This document shows, one piece after another, positions 10,776 through 23,006 of a stretch of 64,000 nucleotides of DNA; within the stretch, counting starts at the first letter, position 1; the number at the start of each line of letters is the position of its first letter. The notes beneath the pieces were generated by a model, which did no database searches, was not told the DNA's origin, and saw only the letters and a list, made by a program, of their open reading frames with translations. The translations under genes were made by a program, and so were the position numbers. Source of the DNA: Guyanagaster necrorhizus (lineage: Eukaryota > Basidiomycota > Agaricomycetes > Agaricales > Physalacriaceae); NCBI RefSeq assembly GCF_019112545.1, contig NW_025064888.1, positions 455,383 through 519,382 on the forward strand, given 5' to 3'.

Positions 10776-11186
10776 GTGTAACAACATCTATCTACATTTT
10801 CGGAGAAACCCTGAAAAGTACTTGAAGATGGGTTCCACGCCTTTGCGATTTTATTCCGAAGTCGTGCCGAACTCACGTCCTTTGAATCAGACTAGTTTGT
10901 CTCCTGATATCAGCATACTACACGGCTTGTTCGGGACGCAATTTTTTACAGAGGAGCTGATTAACGAAGCAGCTAAAGGACGGGTGAATTTCGTAGGGGA
11001 ATAAGGGGGGGTGGGGGGGTTGTATGGCTTAATCTCAAAGAAATGTTGTATAGAATAGAGGTTCCCCCAAATGGCTTGTACTTTGATCTGCAACGACTCG
11101 GATGGAGATGTAACCGCTGCCGGGACTAGTATCTTCTTCGCGATACTCATGTGTTCTGGGGACTTTGCCGTCCTGGTTCCTATTAG

Positions 11187-11195
11187 GATATAAAG
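11187..11195 (+). promoter_or_regulatory. TATA-like element of the sugar transporter
   Basis: GATATAAAG lies about 43-51 bp before the transporter ATG at 11238, a spacing that fits a fungal TATA box followed by a short leader. No upstream regulator site was recognised. Confidence 0.45.
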
Positions 11196-11237
11196 AATCA
11201 CTCTACTCACGACACCCTTTTCCTCGCCCTGCCTATC

Positions 11238-14047
11238 ATGACTGAGGAGAAAGCTCAAACCGCTCTGGAGCATCAAGACTCTCACGAATACAATGGCAAG
11301 GAGACATCCTCGCCTCCAAGCCCACTGACTCCGAACAACGTCCCCCACAGCGCGAAAATCCTTCAAGTCACCAACACCGATCTCGCGTTGGCTCTTTCCA
11401 CTGGTCCGCCGCTGAACCCAAGGAGCTGGACGTCCATTAAGTTGTACTTGTGCCTTCTTGTTGCTTTCATGGGCAGTATGGCAAACGGCTTCGATGGCCA
11501 AGGTGCGGCTCTACAATAGATCGGAGTTTCGCTTCTCATCATCGCTGCCTTTCGATAGTTATGAGTGCCGTTAATGGAATGCAGTGCGCACCTTACTGTC
11601 TTCTGAAGTGATACAAAGCCGACCATGAACAACAGGCAGTATCTCAACTACTTCGGTATTGATGGTCTGGATGCTGGTGGAGGTGTCGGTACGGTGACTG
11701 CGATTATCTTTGGTATTGTGGGTATCTTGAAATAAATATTCGTGCTTGTGGTGCTTTTTACTCATTTTGCTACAGTATTCAATAGGTGACAAGATTATCT
11801 GAGTCCTGTAAGGTCCCGGACTCACGAGGTCCAATCTTTGAAGGGAGCATCGTGGGGGTTGCGCTCGCCGGTCCAACTGCCGATTACTTTGGACGTCGAG
11901 GTGGCATGGTATGTTTCCTTGCTTGATTTTCTAACACAATATTCAGGGTGTAACAGTTTACTGGAGCTGTTATCATAGTAATCGGTCAGTCTTTCATGTA
12001 TTCAACAACAGATATATCGTCTGATTCCGAATGATGATCAAATAGGTGCTATCGTGATCACTACGTCCAAGACTGAGAATTACCTTCTCGCTGGTAGATT
12101 TGTTCTTGGATTTGGTGTTTCTTTTGCTACAACAGCAGCCCCTTCATACGTCGTTGAGATGTCTCCTCCACAATGGCGCGGCCGTTTGACAGGATTGTAC
12201 ATTATTTAGTCTCGATGTCGATTGTGCTGCTGATGAAAATTTCTGTTAGATACAACAGTGCGTTGAAGTTCTTACTATCACTCCTTTCAAACATCTCAGA
12301 GACCACGTCATCCAGCATTTTATTACACTGGTTCTATCTTGTGCAGTAGGTTGCTCATTGTCGATTATTGACGCGACTTACGTGCTCCGTTGCTCCGCGT
12401 AGCTGGCGTTTCGATTGCAACGGGTCGTCTCAGCACCACGACATCGTGGCGTACACCTTTGGCTATACAACTTATACCTGCCGGAATTCTCGCTATCTTC
12501 TCTTTATTCTTGCCCGAGGTGACCACTTCGTACATTTTCTTCGCGTTCCAAAACCTGATCTTCGTCTGCTCTCTACAGTCACCTCGATGGCTGATGGCTG
12601 TCGGTCGCAAAGAAGAAGCACAAATGGTCCTTGCGAAATATCACGGCAATGGAGACATCAACGCACCTCTAGTGCAGCTGGAAATGAAGGAATTCGAGGA
12701 ATCTATCAAGATGGATGGCTCCGACAAGCGATGGTATGCTTCTTCAATGCGCGCGTTTTGTTTAAGATGAATGCTGACTCATTTGCAGGTGGGACTACTC
12801 TGAACTCGTCAACACGCACAATGCACGATATCGTACACTTATGATGCTCCTGATGGGATTCTTTGGGCAGTGGTCTGGAAATGGTCTAGGGTATGAAATT
12901 TTCTTGGTCCTTTTCAAACATTCGCCCATCTGGAAATATGTATAAAGATATTTCCTTACTATTTTGTTCAAGAACGCGGGGGCGAATACACAAGACCGAC
13001 GTTTGATTTTAAATTTTGTCAACACAGTGGTCTCAGCTTCAGGCGCTCTTATTGGAACATCACTAACTGATCACAGTTCGTGCATCTTAACGTTTTTTTC
13101 AGTCTAAACACGTAGGCTGATGCGTCTTAGTTGGAAGACGTACGATGTGGTTCTGGGGAACCCTCGGTAGTGCGGGCACGCTTGCAATTGTGACTGGTGC
13201 GCGGCGCATCGTCTATTCTAGAATAGCCTTGAATTTCGTCTAGGCTGTACTGCAAAATGGGGATCGGCAGGAAGTAACCCAGCGGGTTCCAATGCGGCTA
13301 TTGCATTCATATGTAGGCTTTTTTTGCTTCACTCGGTAGTCGTATCATTGTTAACAACTCATCCCAGTTCTGTTTGGCTTCGTGTACAGCTTGGCATATA
13401 CGCCGTTACAAGCTCTTTATCCCTCAGAATGTCTAGCATATAACACCCGGTAGGTATCTGGTTGATTACAGCAAAGTAATTTGATGCTAATGCGTTTATC
13501 ACACAGAGCGAAAGGAATGGCGATGTCAGTTTCCCATTGAATCGCTCTCGTGAACTTATAGCGACGACTGGGATGTGCATTTCAGGTACTCATTTGCCGT
13601 GAGCTGTGCAGGTTTTGTCAACACGTATGCGGGTCCCATTGCTTTGAAAAACATCCAATGGAAGGTTTGTAAAGTTCAAACTACTATTGATATTCACGCG
13701 CTGACTACAATGCATACCATAGTATTACATCGTCTATGTGGTGTGGGATCTTTTCGAATGTTTGATCATCTTTTTCTTCGCTGTTGAAACGAAAGGGCGT
13801 ACTCTGTAAGGAGTAGCTCACTTCGTCTTCCATCCAGGTCTGACACTTCGGTTTATAACAGTGAAGAACTGAACGAGATATTTGACGTACGTTACGGTGG
13901 ATCAGACTAAAGTGCTCATTACAACTGAACTGATCTTAGGATCCCCATCCGGTGAAAGCGTCAATCAGTAAGAAGAAAGTTGCTGTCGTGGAGAAGGAAG
14001 GTCAGATCCAGATGGTGACTGTTCAGCCTGGCGGTGATCAGGTATAA
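11238..14047 (+). CDS. MFS sugar transporter (hexose/lactose permease-like)
   Basis: This is a proton-coupled sugar porter of about 540 aa with 12 predicted membrane segments, expected at the plasma membrane. About 17 introns (some exons are under 40 nt) can all be spliced in frame. Landmarks in order are NGFDGQVMSAVNGMQQYLNYF, ADYFGRRGG (loop 2-3 motif), LAGRFVLGFGVS, YVVEMSPPQWRGRLTGLYN, SIATGRLSTTTSWRTPLAIQ, FLPESPRWLM (PESPRWL motif), DHIGRRTMWFWG, LYPSECLAYNTRAKGMA and FFAVETKGRTLEELNEIFDD. The stop is TAA at 14045-14047. The N-terminus is a long hydrophilic Ser/Pro-rich stretch. The substrate cannot be read from sequence. The gene is complete. The next gene encodes a chitinase, but no functional link is shown. 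Confidence 0.92.
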
Positions 14048-14483
14048 TTTGTTGCGCTATATAACGGCTATTGATTATTTAATAATGTACGGGAATTTCG
14101 ATTAACGACCATGATGCCCGAACAGCGTGCATGTTTTAGATTTGAACACTGAGACTGATAGGCCAGATCAGCATTGTCGATGTAACGATACTTCTGGGCC
14201 GGAGCCGCTTAAAGGTCTACTTGTATGGTCTATTCATCTGTGCCATCGGTTGTGCTGACAACGGTAAGGAACGAGAACGCAAACGGAACTTGAAGCAATC
14301 ATCGTCACATAATACCCAGGACGGGAGCGGCAACACGCCTCCGACAATTGATGCACAGTTCTAAACATATCTTCGAATCAGGGACCTTGGGAGGGGTTAA
14401 AAGAAGCAAAGGCTGGGATCCTTCGGCGCTAAACTCTTCCTTTCATTTCCTCCTACTTCTAACCCTCATTTATTTCCACAGCC
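14048..14483. other. Intergenic region between transporter and chitinase
   Basis: About 436 bp holding the transporter 3' end and the chitinase promoter and leader. I see no gene, no repeat shared with the rest of the window and no clear TATA box. Confidence 0.6.
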
Positions 14484-15945
14484 ATGATTTGGCCCTCACT
14501 GTTGGCACTTACCTCTCTCCCTTTCATATATGCAGCAGAGCAGGACGATGGTTGCGAAGAAAAGGTTGCTTCGACATGGTTTGCTGGATGGCATGCCAAT
14601 GATGGCTTCAATGTTAGCGATGTGCCATGGTCTAAATATACCGAAGTGACCTTCGCCTTTGCGTGAGTCTCGAATGCGCATATCACGAACAAGTTGAGAC
14701 TGACCAGAGCATTCAGCGAAACGACACCGGATGTCAATACACTCTCTTTCAATACTTCTGGAATAGACTCAGAAGACGTGCTTGTTCAACTTGTAGCCGC
14801 AGCGCACGAGAACGTGAGTCACGTTTTGGGTCTGTAGGCTTCTTCGCTAGAATCATGATGATTTCGTAGGACGTTGACGCAAAAGTCTCGGTCGGAGGTT
14901 GGACAGGGTCTCTGTATTGGTCTGACAATGTCGGTTCAGCGGAGAATCGCACGGCATGGGTAAAAACCCTCACCAACCTTGTGTCTAAATATGACCTTGA
15001 CGGACTTGACTTTGAGTACGCCAGTTTAGACGTTCTATCTTCTTGTACACATTAATTGACTACTTCATCCAGTTGGGAATACCCTGGAAAACAAGGTATC
15101 GGCTGTAATGCTGTCAGCACCAACGACACAGACAATTTTCTCGCATTCCTTAAGGAATTACGAGAAAACCCCATTGGCGCTAACATCACACTCTCAGCGG
15201 CGACTTCAATCGCCCCATTCACCGGTTCCAACGGAACAGCTCTAACGAATGTCTCCGAGTTCGCCGAATACCTGGACTTCGTTGCCATCATGAATTACGA
15301 CATCTGGGGATCTTGGAGTGCCACAGTCGGACCTAACGCTCCTCTCAACGATTCCTGTGCGGACGCAGCTTACCAAGCGGGTTCTGCTGTGTCTGCTGTA
15401 CGGGCATGGACTGAGGCTGGGTTCCCTAGTGGCCAGCTCCTCCTCGGTGTCCCCACATATGGACATAGTTTCAGCGTGCCGCAAGCTAATGCGTTCGCAA
15501 ACGGTTCAGACACGCTCGCGCTATACGCGGGTTTCAACTCCTCTGTACACCCCGCAGGCGATGCTTGGGACGATGAAGCTGGCTTCGACGTCTGTGGTGC
15601 AGCTACGACGGCTGGCGGACTAATGGATTTCTGGGGATTGGTAGAGCAAGGATATCTCACGGAGAGCGGTGACGCCGCGGATGGTGTTCCTTACGTGTTT
15701 GATAACTGTAGTCAAACGGTGAGAATGGTTATGTCTGTTACCTTGATCTCATGTATTTTGCACCTCAGCCTTTCATCTATAACACCACAACCGAGGTTAT
15801 GATATCCTACGACAACGCCGAGTCCTTCGCGGCCAAAGGGCAATTCATCATCGATATGGGCCTTGCTGGATTTGCCATGTGGGAAGCAGGAGGAGATTAT
15901 AACACCATTCTCCTAGATGCTATTCGTGAGAAAGTCTTCGCGTAG
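14484..15945 (+). CDS. GH18 chitinase, secreted
   Basis: This is a secreted endo-acting chitinase of about 410 aa in glycoside hydrolase family 18, class V type. The signal peptide is MIWPSLLALTSLPFIYAA, cleaved before EQDDG. The barrel begins ASTWFAGWHANDGF. The SxGG motif appears as VSVGGWTGSLYW. The catalytic DxxDxDxE is read across an intron as DGLDFDWEYPG, with the acid Glu intact (exon restarts at about 15073). Later blocks are MNYDIWGSW, LLGVPTYGHSF and, near the end, FAMWEAGGDYNTILLDAIR. No chitin-binding module follows. Four introns, including one at about 15720-15768. It is complete and convergent with the M28 peptidase gene, the stops being 109 bp apart. Confidence 0.93.
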
Positions 15946-16054
15946 CGACGTTGACGCCGCCATTCGCTCTACCTATGATAATGATTGAATTATAAGATTC
16001 CTCTGGTCTAGGCATGGTCATTAAAGATATAACTATACATAGCACGACTGGTCG

Positions 16055-18071
16055 TCACTTTGTAATATCGAAACCAGTAACATGAAGCACTGTAGCAAAC
16101 TGAGAAAACAGATAAGCACGCATCTAGCCTTTTAGTGACGAGACCGTACCTGAACTTTAGCTATCGCTTTTAGTTGTTCGAAGTCGTATCCCTCTCGACC
16201 ACTCAGGTCACCTAAGGGGTGCGATATTCAGATGGAAATTTGCAGACGTGATGAAGATACGTACCGCTGTTATGGTACATGGGGTCAACAACTTCGGTCT
16301 TGTCAGTCACAGGTCAACAAGTGAGAAAACGACGCGACATACTTGGCCCTACTCGCTCGAACACTTGCGTAGCTGGAAACCCTTGCTGATGGAACGACTA
16401 CAATAGCAAACCATGAATTTCCAATCACGTTTAGTAGAAAGGGAACCGTACTTGGTGATCACTGCAGCAAACCTACGAACCATAGTGAATAACAGGTATA
16501 GAGTTCATCAAGAGGTAAACATACGGAAGTGTATCCAACAACCAACTCCGGGCTGTAGATTCCAGCAATGGCGGAGACAAGGTCTCCCGCTTCTGGACTT
16601 CCAATACTGATCGTTCCCGTTAGAATACAAGTGCTCAGAAGTATAAGACACGAACGTTTTGGGAAGTCCCAATTGAGCGGGCTCATCAAGAGCATGATAC
16701 GCAGTCATGTCCGCTTGTATCACGAGTGTGAGATTCGACCCAGCAGCCTTCAGTTCACCTAAAACATAATAGGTAAAAGGAAATCATGCAAGTAGCTGTC
16801 CAGACTCACGGGAGTAAGCTCTGGAGCCCAGCAAGCCTTGCTCCTCTCCAGCGAACAAGACGAGTTCGACATTAGCGCGGAATTTGATGCCTTTAGCTCC
16901 AATAGCGCGCGCAATGGAGAGAATCCCTGTGGTTCCCGAACCATCGTCATCCCCGCCGGGCGCACGGGTGCTGCCAAATGATCCACGGCTGTCGTAGTGA
17001 GCACTGATGAGCACCGTTTCAGATGTGTTTACAGTAGCTTCATATCTACTGAGAAGGAATGTCTTAATCACCGCATAACAAGATCGCGTCGACTCACCAT
17101 ACGACATTGGGCGCGAAACCCGAGAGGAAAGGCTTGAGCTCGCAAACAGCACCGGTATCCTCAATTTGATGTTTAAGCCACGACGCCGCGATCCGCGATC
17201 CCTCAGCAAAAGAATGCCGTGAAACAATTCCTGATTTTCCATCTTCTCCGGTGAGGAAACGGATATCGTTCTTCATCTGGGTGACCGACAGGCTATTGAC
17301 CAGAGACGCAACTACGGGATCGAATTTGACACCTGTTATAACATCCCGAATGCGCTGGGTAGCATATAAAGGTATGGGAATGTAGTCAACAGGCGACGTT
17401 GGTAAGATGATTGACCTCCAGAACCGCGGAAGGAGAGTGTCGATGATGCGCGCCTTATCATGGCTGACCGATAGCAGTGCGGCGTGTGGGGACCGATAGA
17501 ATAGTTCGTAGTGCTGCTCCTCCTTGCCGTATACGAGGACATCCTGCTCATGATCCTCTAGAGCCTGGTCCAATGTGCGGTAAGGGGAGAGTGATAGTCT
17601 TTCTAGAAAACTATCCAGTCCAGCGTCTAACGAAACCGCCTGCGATTTCAAAGTCTCATCCACCGACTCTTCCTCAACCCAAACGAGCTGCTGAACTGGC
17701 TGAAATGCTCCAGATATCGTGGCAGACTCTGCAGCAAAGTCTGAAAGCCAATTGTCCATGCATGCATGCTCAGGAGCGTATACGGCTTGGTATGTTGATC
17801 CATCACGATAGGTACCGTAGTAAGATGTTGATAAACAAGATTCTCCACGAAATATGGCCCTATCGAAGGGAGTAATAAGGAGCAAAGCCAGCGGTATTAC
17901 GTTCATGGTCATAGTAAAGACAAGGTAAGTTGCCGGCAGGTGATCCGATACTGAATTAGAATGTGGTTCGGGAATTTTAACAAGCGACGGACCTTCTTCT
18001 GCCTGTGCTGCAGGAGCATGGTCCATAGAGAAGAAACAATCGAAAAGAGAAGTGCGTGAAACCTTGCTCAT
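16055..18071 (-). CDS. M28-family zinc aminopeptidase
   Basis: This is a secreted or vacuolar zinc aminopeptidase of about 490-540 aa. Metal ligands are visible: His and Asp in SAHYDSRGSFGS...GGDDDGSGTTG, the Glu pair in AGEEQGLLGS, Asp in IQADMTAYH and the last His in DPMYHNSGDLS. A CCSDHQ block also fits the family. The last exon (FATVLHVTGFDITK) follows a small intron, with the stop at 16055-16057. Introns interrupt the C-terminal third. The first ATG (18071) gives a hydrophilic leader before the hydrophobic MTMNVIPLALLLITPF. An ATG at 17912 would put that segment at the N-terminus as a signal peptide and may be the true start. Expected role: trimming peptides for nutrition or turnover. 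Confidence 0.9.
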
Positions 18072-18279
18072 TGTGAAGAAACGACAAGCGAAAAATACAT
18101 CACTATAGACTAAGCTATATGGTAATGAATATTATAACGAATAGCAGGGGAGTGCGGTGGACTGATATAAGATAGGAATTTATCTTAGAGCAGAGGGGCC
18201 CTAGTCTTCTGTCATCGGCCTTTCCTCGTGCTTGGGCTTGGGCTTCGTCCCTCCTCGAGGTGTTCCCAGCCAAGTTTCA

Positions 18280-19262
18280 CACTTTAGGTTTGATCAGACG
18301 CGGAAATTCCCTCTTTTGTCCTCCCTTAGGCTTCTCGTTGCATTTTTCCCCCAAAGCAGAGAATCCTCTCAACGAACTGATTTGGATGTCGACCTTCATA
18401 TCCTGAGTCTGAATAGATAGATTAGCCTTTCTGCAGAATTGTCAACATTGGAGTAACACACCAATTCAGTAACCCGCCTCGAGCGACCATGGTCAATGAG
18501 TGTCAGTCTGTCCAAATTCGGGGTGACAAAACAATTGTTGGACTTTAGATCATCTTGACTACAGAGGCAGTGATAAGACCCACACGCTAGTAGTAGAGAG
18601 CGAAATTCACTAAAGGTCTTTCTCCTGGATCCAAAATTCAGTCATCTCCACAGATCGTTCCATAACAGCGTCCACGACAGAATTGCATTCCTCTTGTGTA
18701 TTAGCTTCAACCGCTAATTTCATGGGATGGTACATCCGCGGTGGACCAACCTTCACATCCTTCATCACCATCCACTTTTTCCCGTCAAAAGCCGTCAGAG
18801 TCTTGATGTACAAGCCAACCTTTCATTGTCATTAAATCAGGAATGCCAATTAATATATAGCACTGTACTTACATCTTTCAGCGCTGCGACTTCCTCACCG
18901 AACGGAATGGCTTGATCCAAAGCGTTGCGATCACTCTCGACGGGTTTGTTGTACTTCGCGACAGCCCACTGGCTCTGGGTGTACAGCCTGCATACCACCC
19001 CATCACGTCCTTCAATCACGGTACATTCGTACTCTTTATATTTGGGTGTACCAATACCAATGCGCACACCCAACGTCGTCGGCTTAACTTTGATGGTGAT
19101 TTTATCGCCTATTGCGTACTGATGTACACGGGATTGGAGTTGAAATGGTCTGAATAAAATCAAAACACGATCCCCTCTACTAAAGGCCACTAACCGACAG
19201 CCACCCAGACAGAGATAGAGGGTCCAGGTGATGAAGAACAGGCAGGCGGAAAAAAGCCGCAT
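18280..19262 (-). pseudogene. Secreted kinase-like protein, copy B (altered catalytic loop)
   Basis: The ATG at 19262 starts the signal peptide MRLFSACLFFITWTLYLCLG. The glycine loop EGRDGVVCRLY, the lysine in WAVAKYNK, FGEEVAALK and KKWMVMKDV match copy A. No premature stop was found before the DYG-equivalent exon, but the catalytic loop reads QDDLKSNN (His to Gln, 18557-18549) and DYG reads DHG (18494-18486). The tail frame is cut (TGA within the TTACTGA segment) and the gene trails off near 18280. It is therefore either a pseudokinase or a decaying copy. The part upstream of about 18760 is almost identical to copy C; the part downstream is strongly diverged. Confidence 0.58.
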
Positions 19263-20890
19263 GGCGGATAATAGTAGGTCGCGGTAGATTAAACACCAGG
19301 CTTATGAAGATTAGGTAGTAGTGTAGAGAACCAGCTTTGACGGTGCAATAGTCGCATCGGACAAGTTCATATAGAACAGTGCATGCGAGCCAATATCATT
19401 AAGGCAACACGGCGGATGATCATTTAGTGTCCACGAATGGTTCAACCCTAGTTGTGTCGAAAGACCACTGAGACGTCTCTACAGATGCCAAGAGGACAAC
19501 TGACTTCCACATAAGCGGAGACAACCGACAGTCAGTTCGGTCTTAACAAAAGAGTCAGTTATGCGCAGCGCAGCAGCGGCAAGAGAAACTAAGCAGAAGG
19601 CAATGATATTTTGGCACTCACTGTGGCATCCAGCCTGAGAAGGTTCTTGGCTGTCATTAGGGATTCCAACAAAGAATCGATATCCTATCTTGGATTATAA
19701 ATTGCTTGCGGGTAGGCGAACCGCTGTTGCTACGCGCATGCTACCCGATGATGTATTCATCGGATATCATCCAAACACGAAAAATACCCAGCATTATTGA
19801 GTCCTGTCACCAACTAACATGCCGTTATTATACTCAAGGAACAGATACAGAAAATGGCCAGAGCGTAAGGACATCCGACCAGCCTCAGGGTCATTTGTCA
19901 AATCGGCCGATCACTGGCGCACAGGTTAGACTGGTCCTGATCGAGCAAAGTGCACAATCGGTCAAGATGGCCGTGATGTGCGTCAGGATATCAATCGATG
20001 GGTTCCCTCTGATGAGCCGAAAACGTGTATGGTGATGAAGAAAACCGAGCAGTGCAAGCGTGCTTAGTATAGCTCGCTAGATACCACTGTCGAGACCTTT
20101 TAGGTGGCTTGTGAACGGCGGGATTCTATAGCAACGAAGGAGTAAAGCGGTGTCCCCAGGGATGAAGGTTGAAGTAGATGGTTCTTCTAAGTAGCGGTTT
20201 GATGGTCATCGTGGCCAAAGAACAGGCATCTGTGTTGGATGATATTATAATCCAGAAAATCAGATTCCTCTTCAACCGAGATATCCAAGAGCGTGAAGAA
20301 AGATGCGGTTGGAAATCCGACGACACTGTTATAATCGCCTTCAATTTTTCATATCAAAAGGCCGCCAAGTCCCTGAAGGAGGCCATGAGTCGAGCGATTA
20401 TAGAGAAGCGCTGAATGACGCACTTGGATAGCAAATCCACAGGCTCTGTCTACGCCTTCACCGCTATCGACGTAGGCTTCCACGAGATGTTTTGGATTCA
20501 ATGGATCTGCCTCTGTGCAATCAATTGCTGGTCGTCTCCCGCTGACATGCACTCACTTGATGTATTCTGGCGCCGAGAGGACGGGATATGCTGAATACGC
20601 TATCAGTAAGCCCAAGAAGGAGCAAATTCTACTCAAACAGCAACACCGGACATCACTTCGCATACACGCCTACTGAGATCCAGCAACATTCGTAGGTTGT
20701 CTTCTTTGAAGAAGACGGTTAATTTATATCAGGTAGCACGCTGACGCCGAAGGTTGGGCATGAGTCAGAACCAAAGTATCGGCTATCTTTGTGAGATCAG
20801 AGGAGCGCGGCATGCTTGAGGTGACCATTGGCACCTGTAATCAATATGTCTGGCGCGTCGTCCGGGTCTTGCTGAGTTGAGACGAAGATA
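18760..20890. repeat. Left arm of a near-identical 2.1 kb inverted repeat
   Basis: Each base x here corresponds to base 46743-x on the opposite strand of the right arm (25857-27983), with no indel detected. ORFs read from both arms differ by only a handful of residues. Outside the arms identity falls sharply, for example kinase exon 3 downstream of 18760 and the Maf-like block beyond 20890. The arm covers kinase-like exons 1-2, the 5' flank and the Maf-like 3' half. Confidence 0.92.
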
Positions 20891-21190
20891 GGAAGATATA
20901 GGCTACTCACCACACCAGGCGCTCGTACACCTCCACCGCTTTATGAGTTGCTGTTGCTATAGGATATCTATGTATATCGTCGAATGAACTTGGAGCAAGA
21001 TTCTCTTCGAACGTTGAAGGTACAATATCGGGAACGAGACCCCAACTACGGAGTCAATGGAAGTACGACAGAATGTTGGGTCGGTGCACATAAGTTTGGA
21101 GTATTTCCTTTCTTCGGCTAGAATGATCTGTTGTTCAAGAGTTTCTTGATAGCGGGGACCTGAAGGGCATGGAGTAATATATGTTCTGAA
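20180..21190 (-). pseudogene. Maf-like nucleotide pyrophosphatase, unit 3 copy
   Basis: Minus-strand blocks are an altered SPRRKEILQTY (about 21120-21090), DIVPSTFEENLAPSSFDDIH and ATHKAVEVYERLV (about 21020-20930), DPDDAPDILITGANG (about 20870), ADTLVLTHAQPS (about 20780), NPKHLVEAYVDSGEGVDRAC (about 20500-20440) and GDYNSVVGFPTASFFTLLD (about 20340-20285). A TGA at 20349-20351 replaces the expected Arg codon in GGLLI(R)KIEGDY. The frame near SPRR is also broken. The family hydrolyses non-canonical nucleoside triphosphates, and this copy is probably dead. It lies upstream of, and on the same strand as, kinase-like copy B. Confidence 0.75.
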
Positions 21191-21194
21191 GTCA

Positions 21195-21769
21195 GGGTTG
21201 ACAACGTTGAACTTGAAGTGATACGAGAGCCAAGAGATCCGTTGTTGGAAGTTGTACTTATAAGACTTAAAGGACTGGCATCCAATAACTTTATGTCAGG
21301 CTCGATTGATGGCAGGGCGATCTTCATTGCCATGTAACACTACCTACCTACCCTTGAGCTTGAACTGAATTAGTAAATGAACACTGACATTGTTGGCACC
21401 AGCTGCCTAGCATATGAGCTAAATAGGGTGTTCCCATTCCCGAGTGTCATTCACAGAAACCATGGTACTTGTACGGGTAGGTGACGAATTAATCAACGGT
21501 GAGATAGTGCAAGAGAATGAGGCGAGGATGGCTAGAAAAGAATAAAAAAACCCGTTATGGCCGCTGGTGCTCTTCAGATCGTGAAATAAAGTAAAGCTGC
21601 GACTCGGTTAGTAGGGGTACCAGCGGTAAATGTCTGCTCATTGAGACATCTCGACGCAGCTGTTACTCGTAGAACGTGATCAATGAATAATAAAGTCAAT
21701 ATGCGCAAGACATAACCGCGGCCGTGGAATTTCTAGGCCAACGCCTGGTGGTCCCACATATCAAGAGCG
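21195..21769. other. Gap between Maf-like remnant and eIF3f
   Basis: About 575 bp between the 5' end of the Maf-like remnant and the eIF3f stop. I see no coding block or repeat in it. It presumably holds the eIF3f 3' UTR. Confidence 0.5.
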
Positions 21770-22924
21770 TCATGAAGCAGATGTGACGAGCGCTAACAGA
21801 GAAGACACCTCTGCTTGTGCCCGTACCAGGTTGGCTAAATATGAGATCATCAATGTATCCTACACGCAGTGTCAATATCCATTGTAGCTCAGATGAAGCT
21901 AAAAAAAAACACCTGCAGACTCGCATTAAAGCCACCCTTCTCCAGATTATCCGTACTAGCGCCCAGGGTATCCATCAGATACCTCCCCAGCGCCGGATGA
22001 CCCTCGGTCTCTCCAGCCAGTACCGAACGCACATATGCCAGCACGCGGTCAAGCATGTCGGATACGTTCTGGATGGATTGCTCAAGGATTTCTAGATCGG
22101 ACAAGGGCTGGTTGCTCGTCGAGTTGGGGGAGGCTGCAGTTGACGTCAAGAGATTCACTGGAAGATGTCAGGATTTGAATCGTGCATGAAAGGAATACAC
22201 TCACGTCCGCTCCGCTCGGCATCATGAAACCGTAGCTCAACGGGCACTGGAACGAATACGCAATTCTCGTGTCTCGGGAATACGCCCACTGGTGAGCTGA
22301 GTGCCGGGTCAATAAACATACTGTATGTCGCTCAGAGCACACACCTGAAGTATGCTTTTATGCCAGCGGGCTCGCCATCGTCTATACCAGTATTCAGAAC
22401 GACATGGATAGCCTGATGAGGGGTTGTTTCTTGCGAATAGAAGTTTTGGATGAGAGCAGAAAAAGTATTGAGGTTCGAGCCCGTCGAGTACCTAGCGTCT
22501 GTTAGTAACAGCCCAAGACCAAGGAACTCGACAGACTCACCAACCGACGATTACCTCCTTCGAGTTCACTTTGTGGTGTAGGTCGTACATCGTCCGATGA
22601 TAGTCCATGTCCACCGCCATCTGTTCGCTGCTCTCGCTGTGAAGCACAGCAAACGACGAACGAACTTCAACTCTCGTATCCGTACGCGTACCAAGGAGAG
22701 TTCCCAGGACGCGATTCTGGTTGTCCGTCCGTCGCAAGTAATGGTCGAGAATCGAGAAAAGAGCCACGGGATGGATCGTAACACTCGTTGGTGTCTGCCT
22801 ACAGAGCGTTCATTGGCAACCACCAGGAAAGGCTCTCAGAAACGTACGGCGCATTTTGTACAGCCGTGGATGAATTCAGTGAGCCGTAGACGTGAATCGC
22901 CGACGACGAAGGCTGGAGCGGCAT
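21770..22924 (-). CDS. eIF3f: Translation initiation factor eIF3 subunit F
   Basis: This is the MPN-domain subunit of the eIF3 complex, about 300 aa. The ATG at 22924 gives MPLQPSSSAIHVYG. After an intron the frame reads PTSVTIHPVALFSILDHYLR, then RVLGTLLGTR, MDYHRTMYDLHHKVN and VGWYSTGSNLN, where a catalytic JAMM protein would have an H-x-H pair. LFSILDH, AIHVVLNTGIDDGEP, PVPVELRFHDAERSG, MLDRVLAYVRSVLAGE, GRYLMDTLGAS and DTLMISYLANLVRAQAE follow, with TGA at 21772-21770. Introns are about 45-55 nt. It is complete. It lies in the loop between the two inverted repeat arms and has a truncated relic at 6160-6435. It is divergent from TOM7. Confidence 0.95.
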
Positions 22925-23006
22925 CTTTCACTGAGTAGATGTGGTCGTCGGTAAGAATTTTTTTGATCGCCTCGGGACTTGCCATACCCGTCTCAAAATT
23001 TCCACC
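22925..23006. promoter_or_regulatory. Compact bidirectional promoter eIF3f / TOM7
   Basis: Only 82 bp separate the eIF3f ATG (minus strand) from the TOM7 ATG (plus strand), so both promoters and leaders must share or overlap this space. It contains a T-rich tract (AATTTTTTTGATCG). No TATA box is apparent. Confidence 0.6.

Noticed and set aside
19706..20035. 109-codon ORF present in both inverted arms (also 26708-27037)
   Set aside because: Its identity in the two arms only reflects the near-identical repeat. The same stretch in unit 1 (about 8170-8460) carries indels, so the frame is not conserved.
22566..22823. 85-codon minus-strand ORF rich in Arg
   Set aside because: Out-of-frame shadow of eIF3f exon 2.
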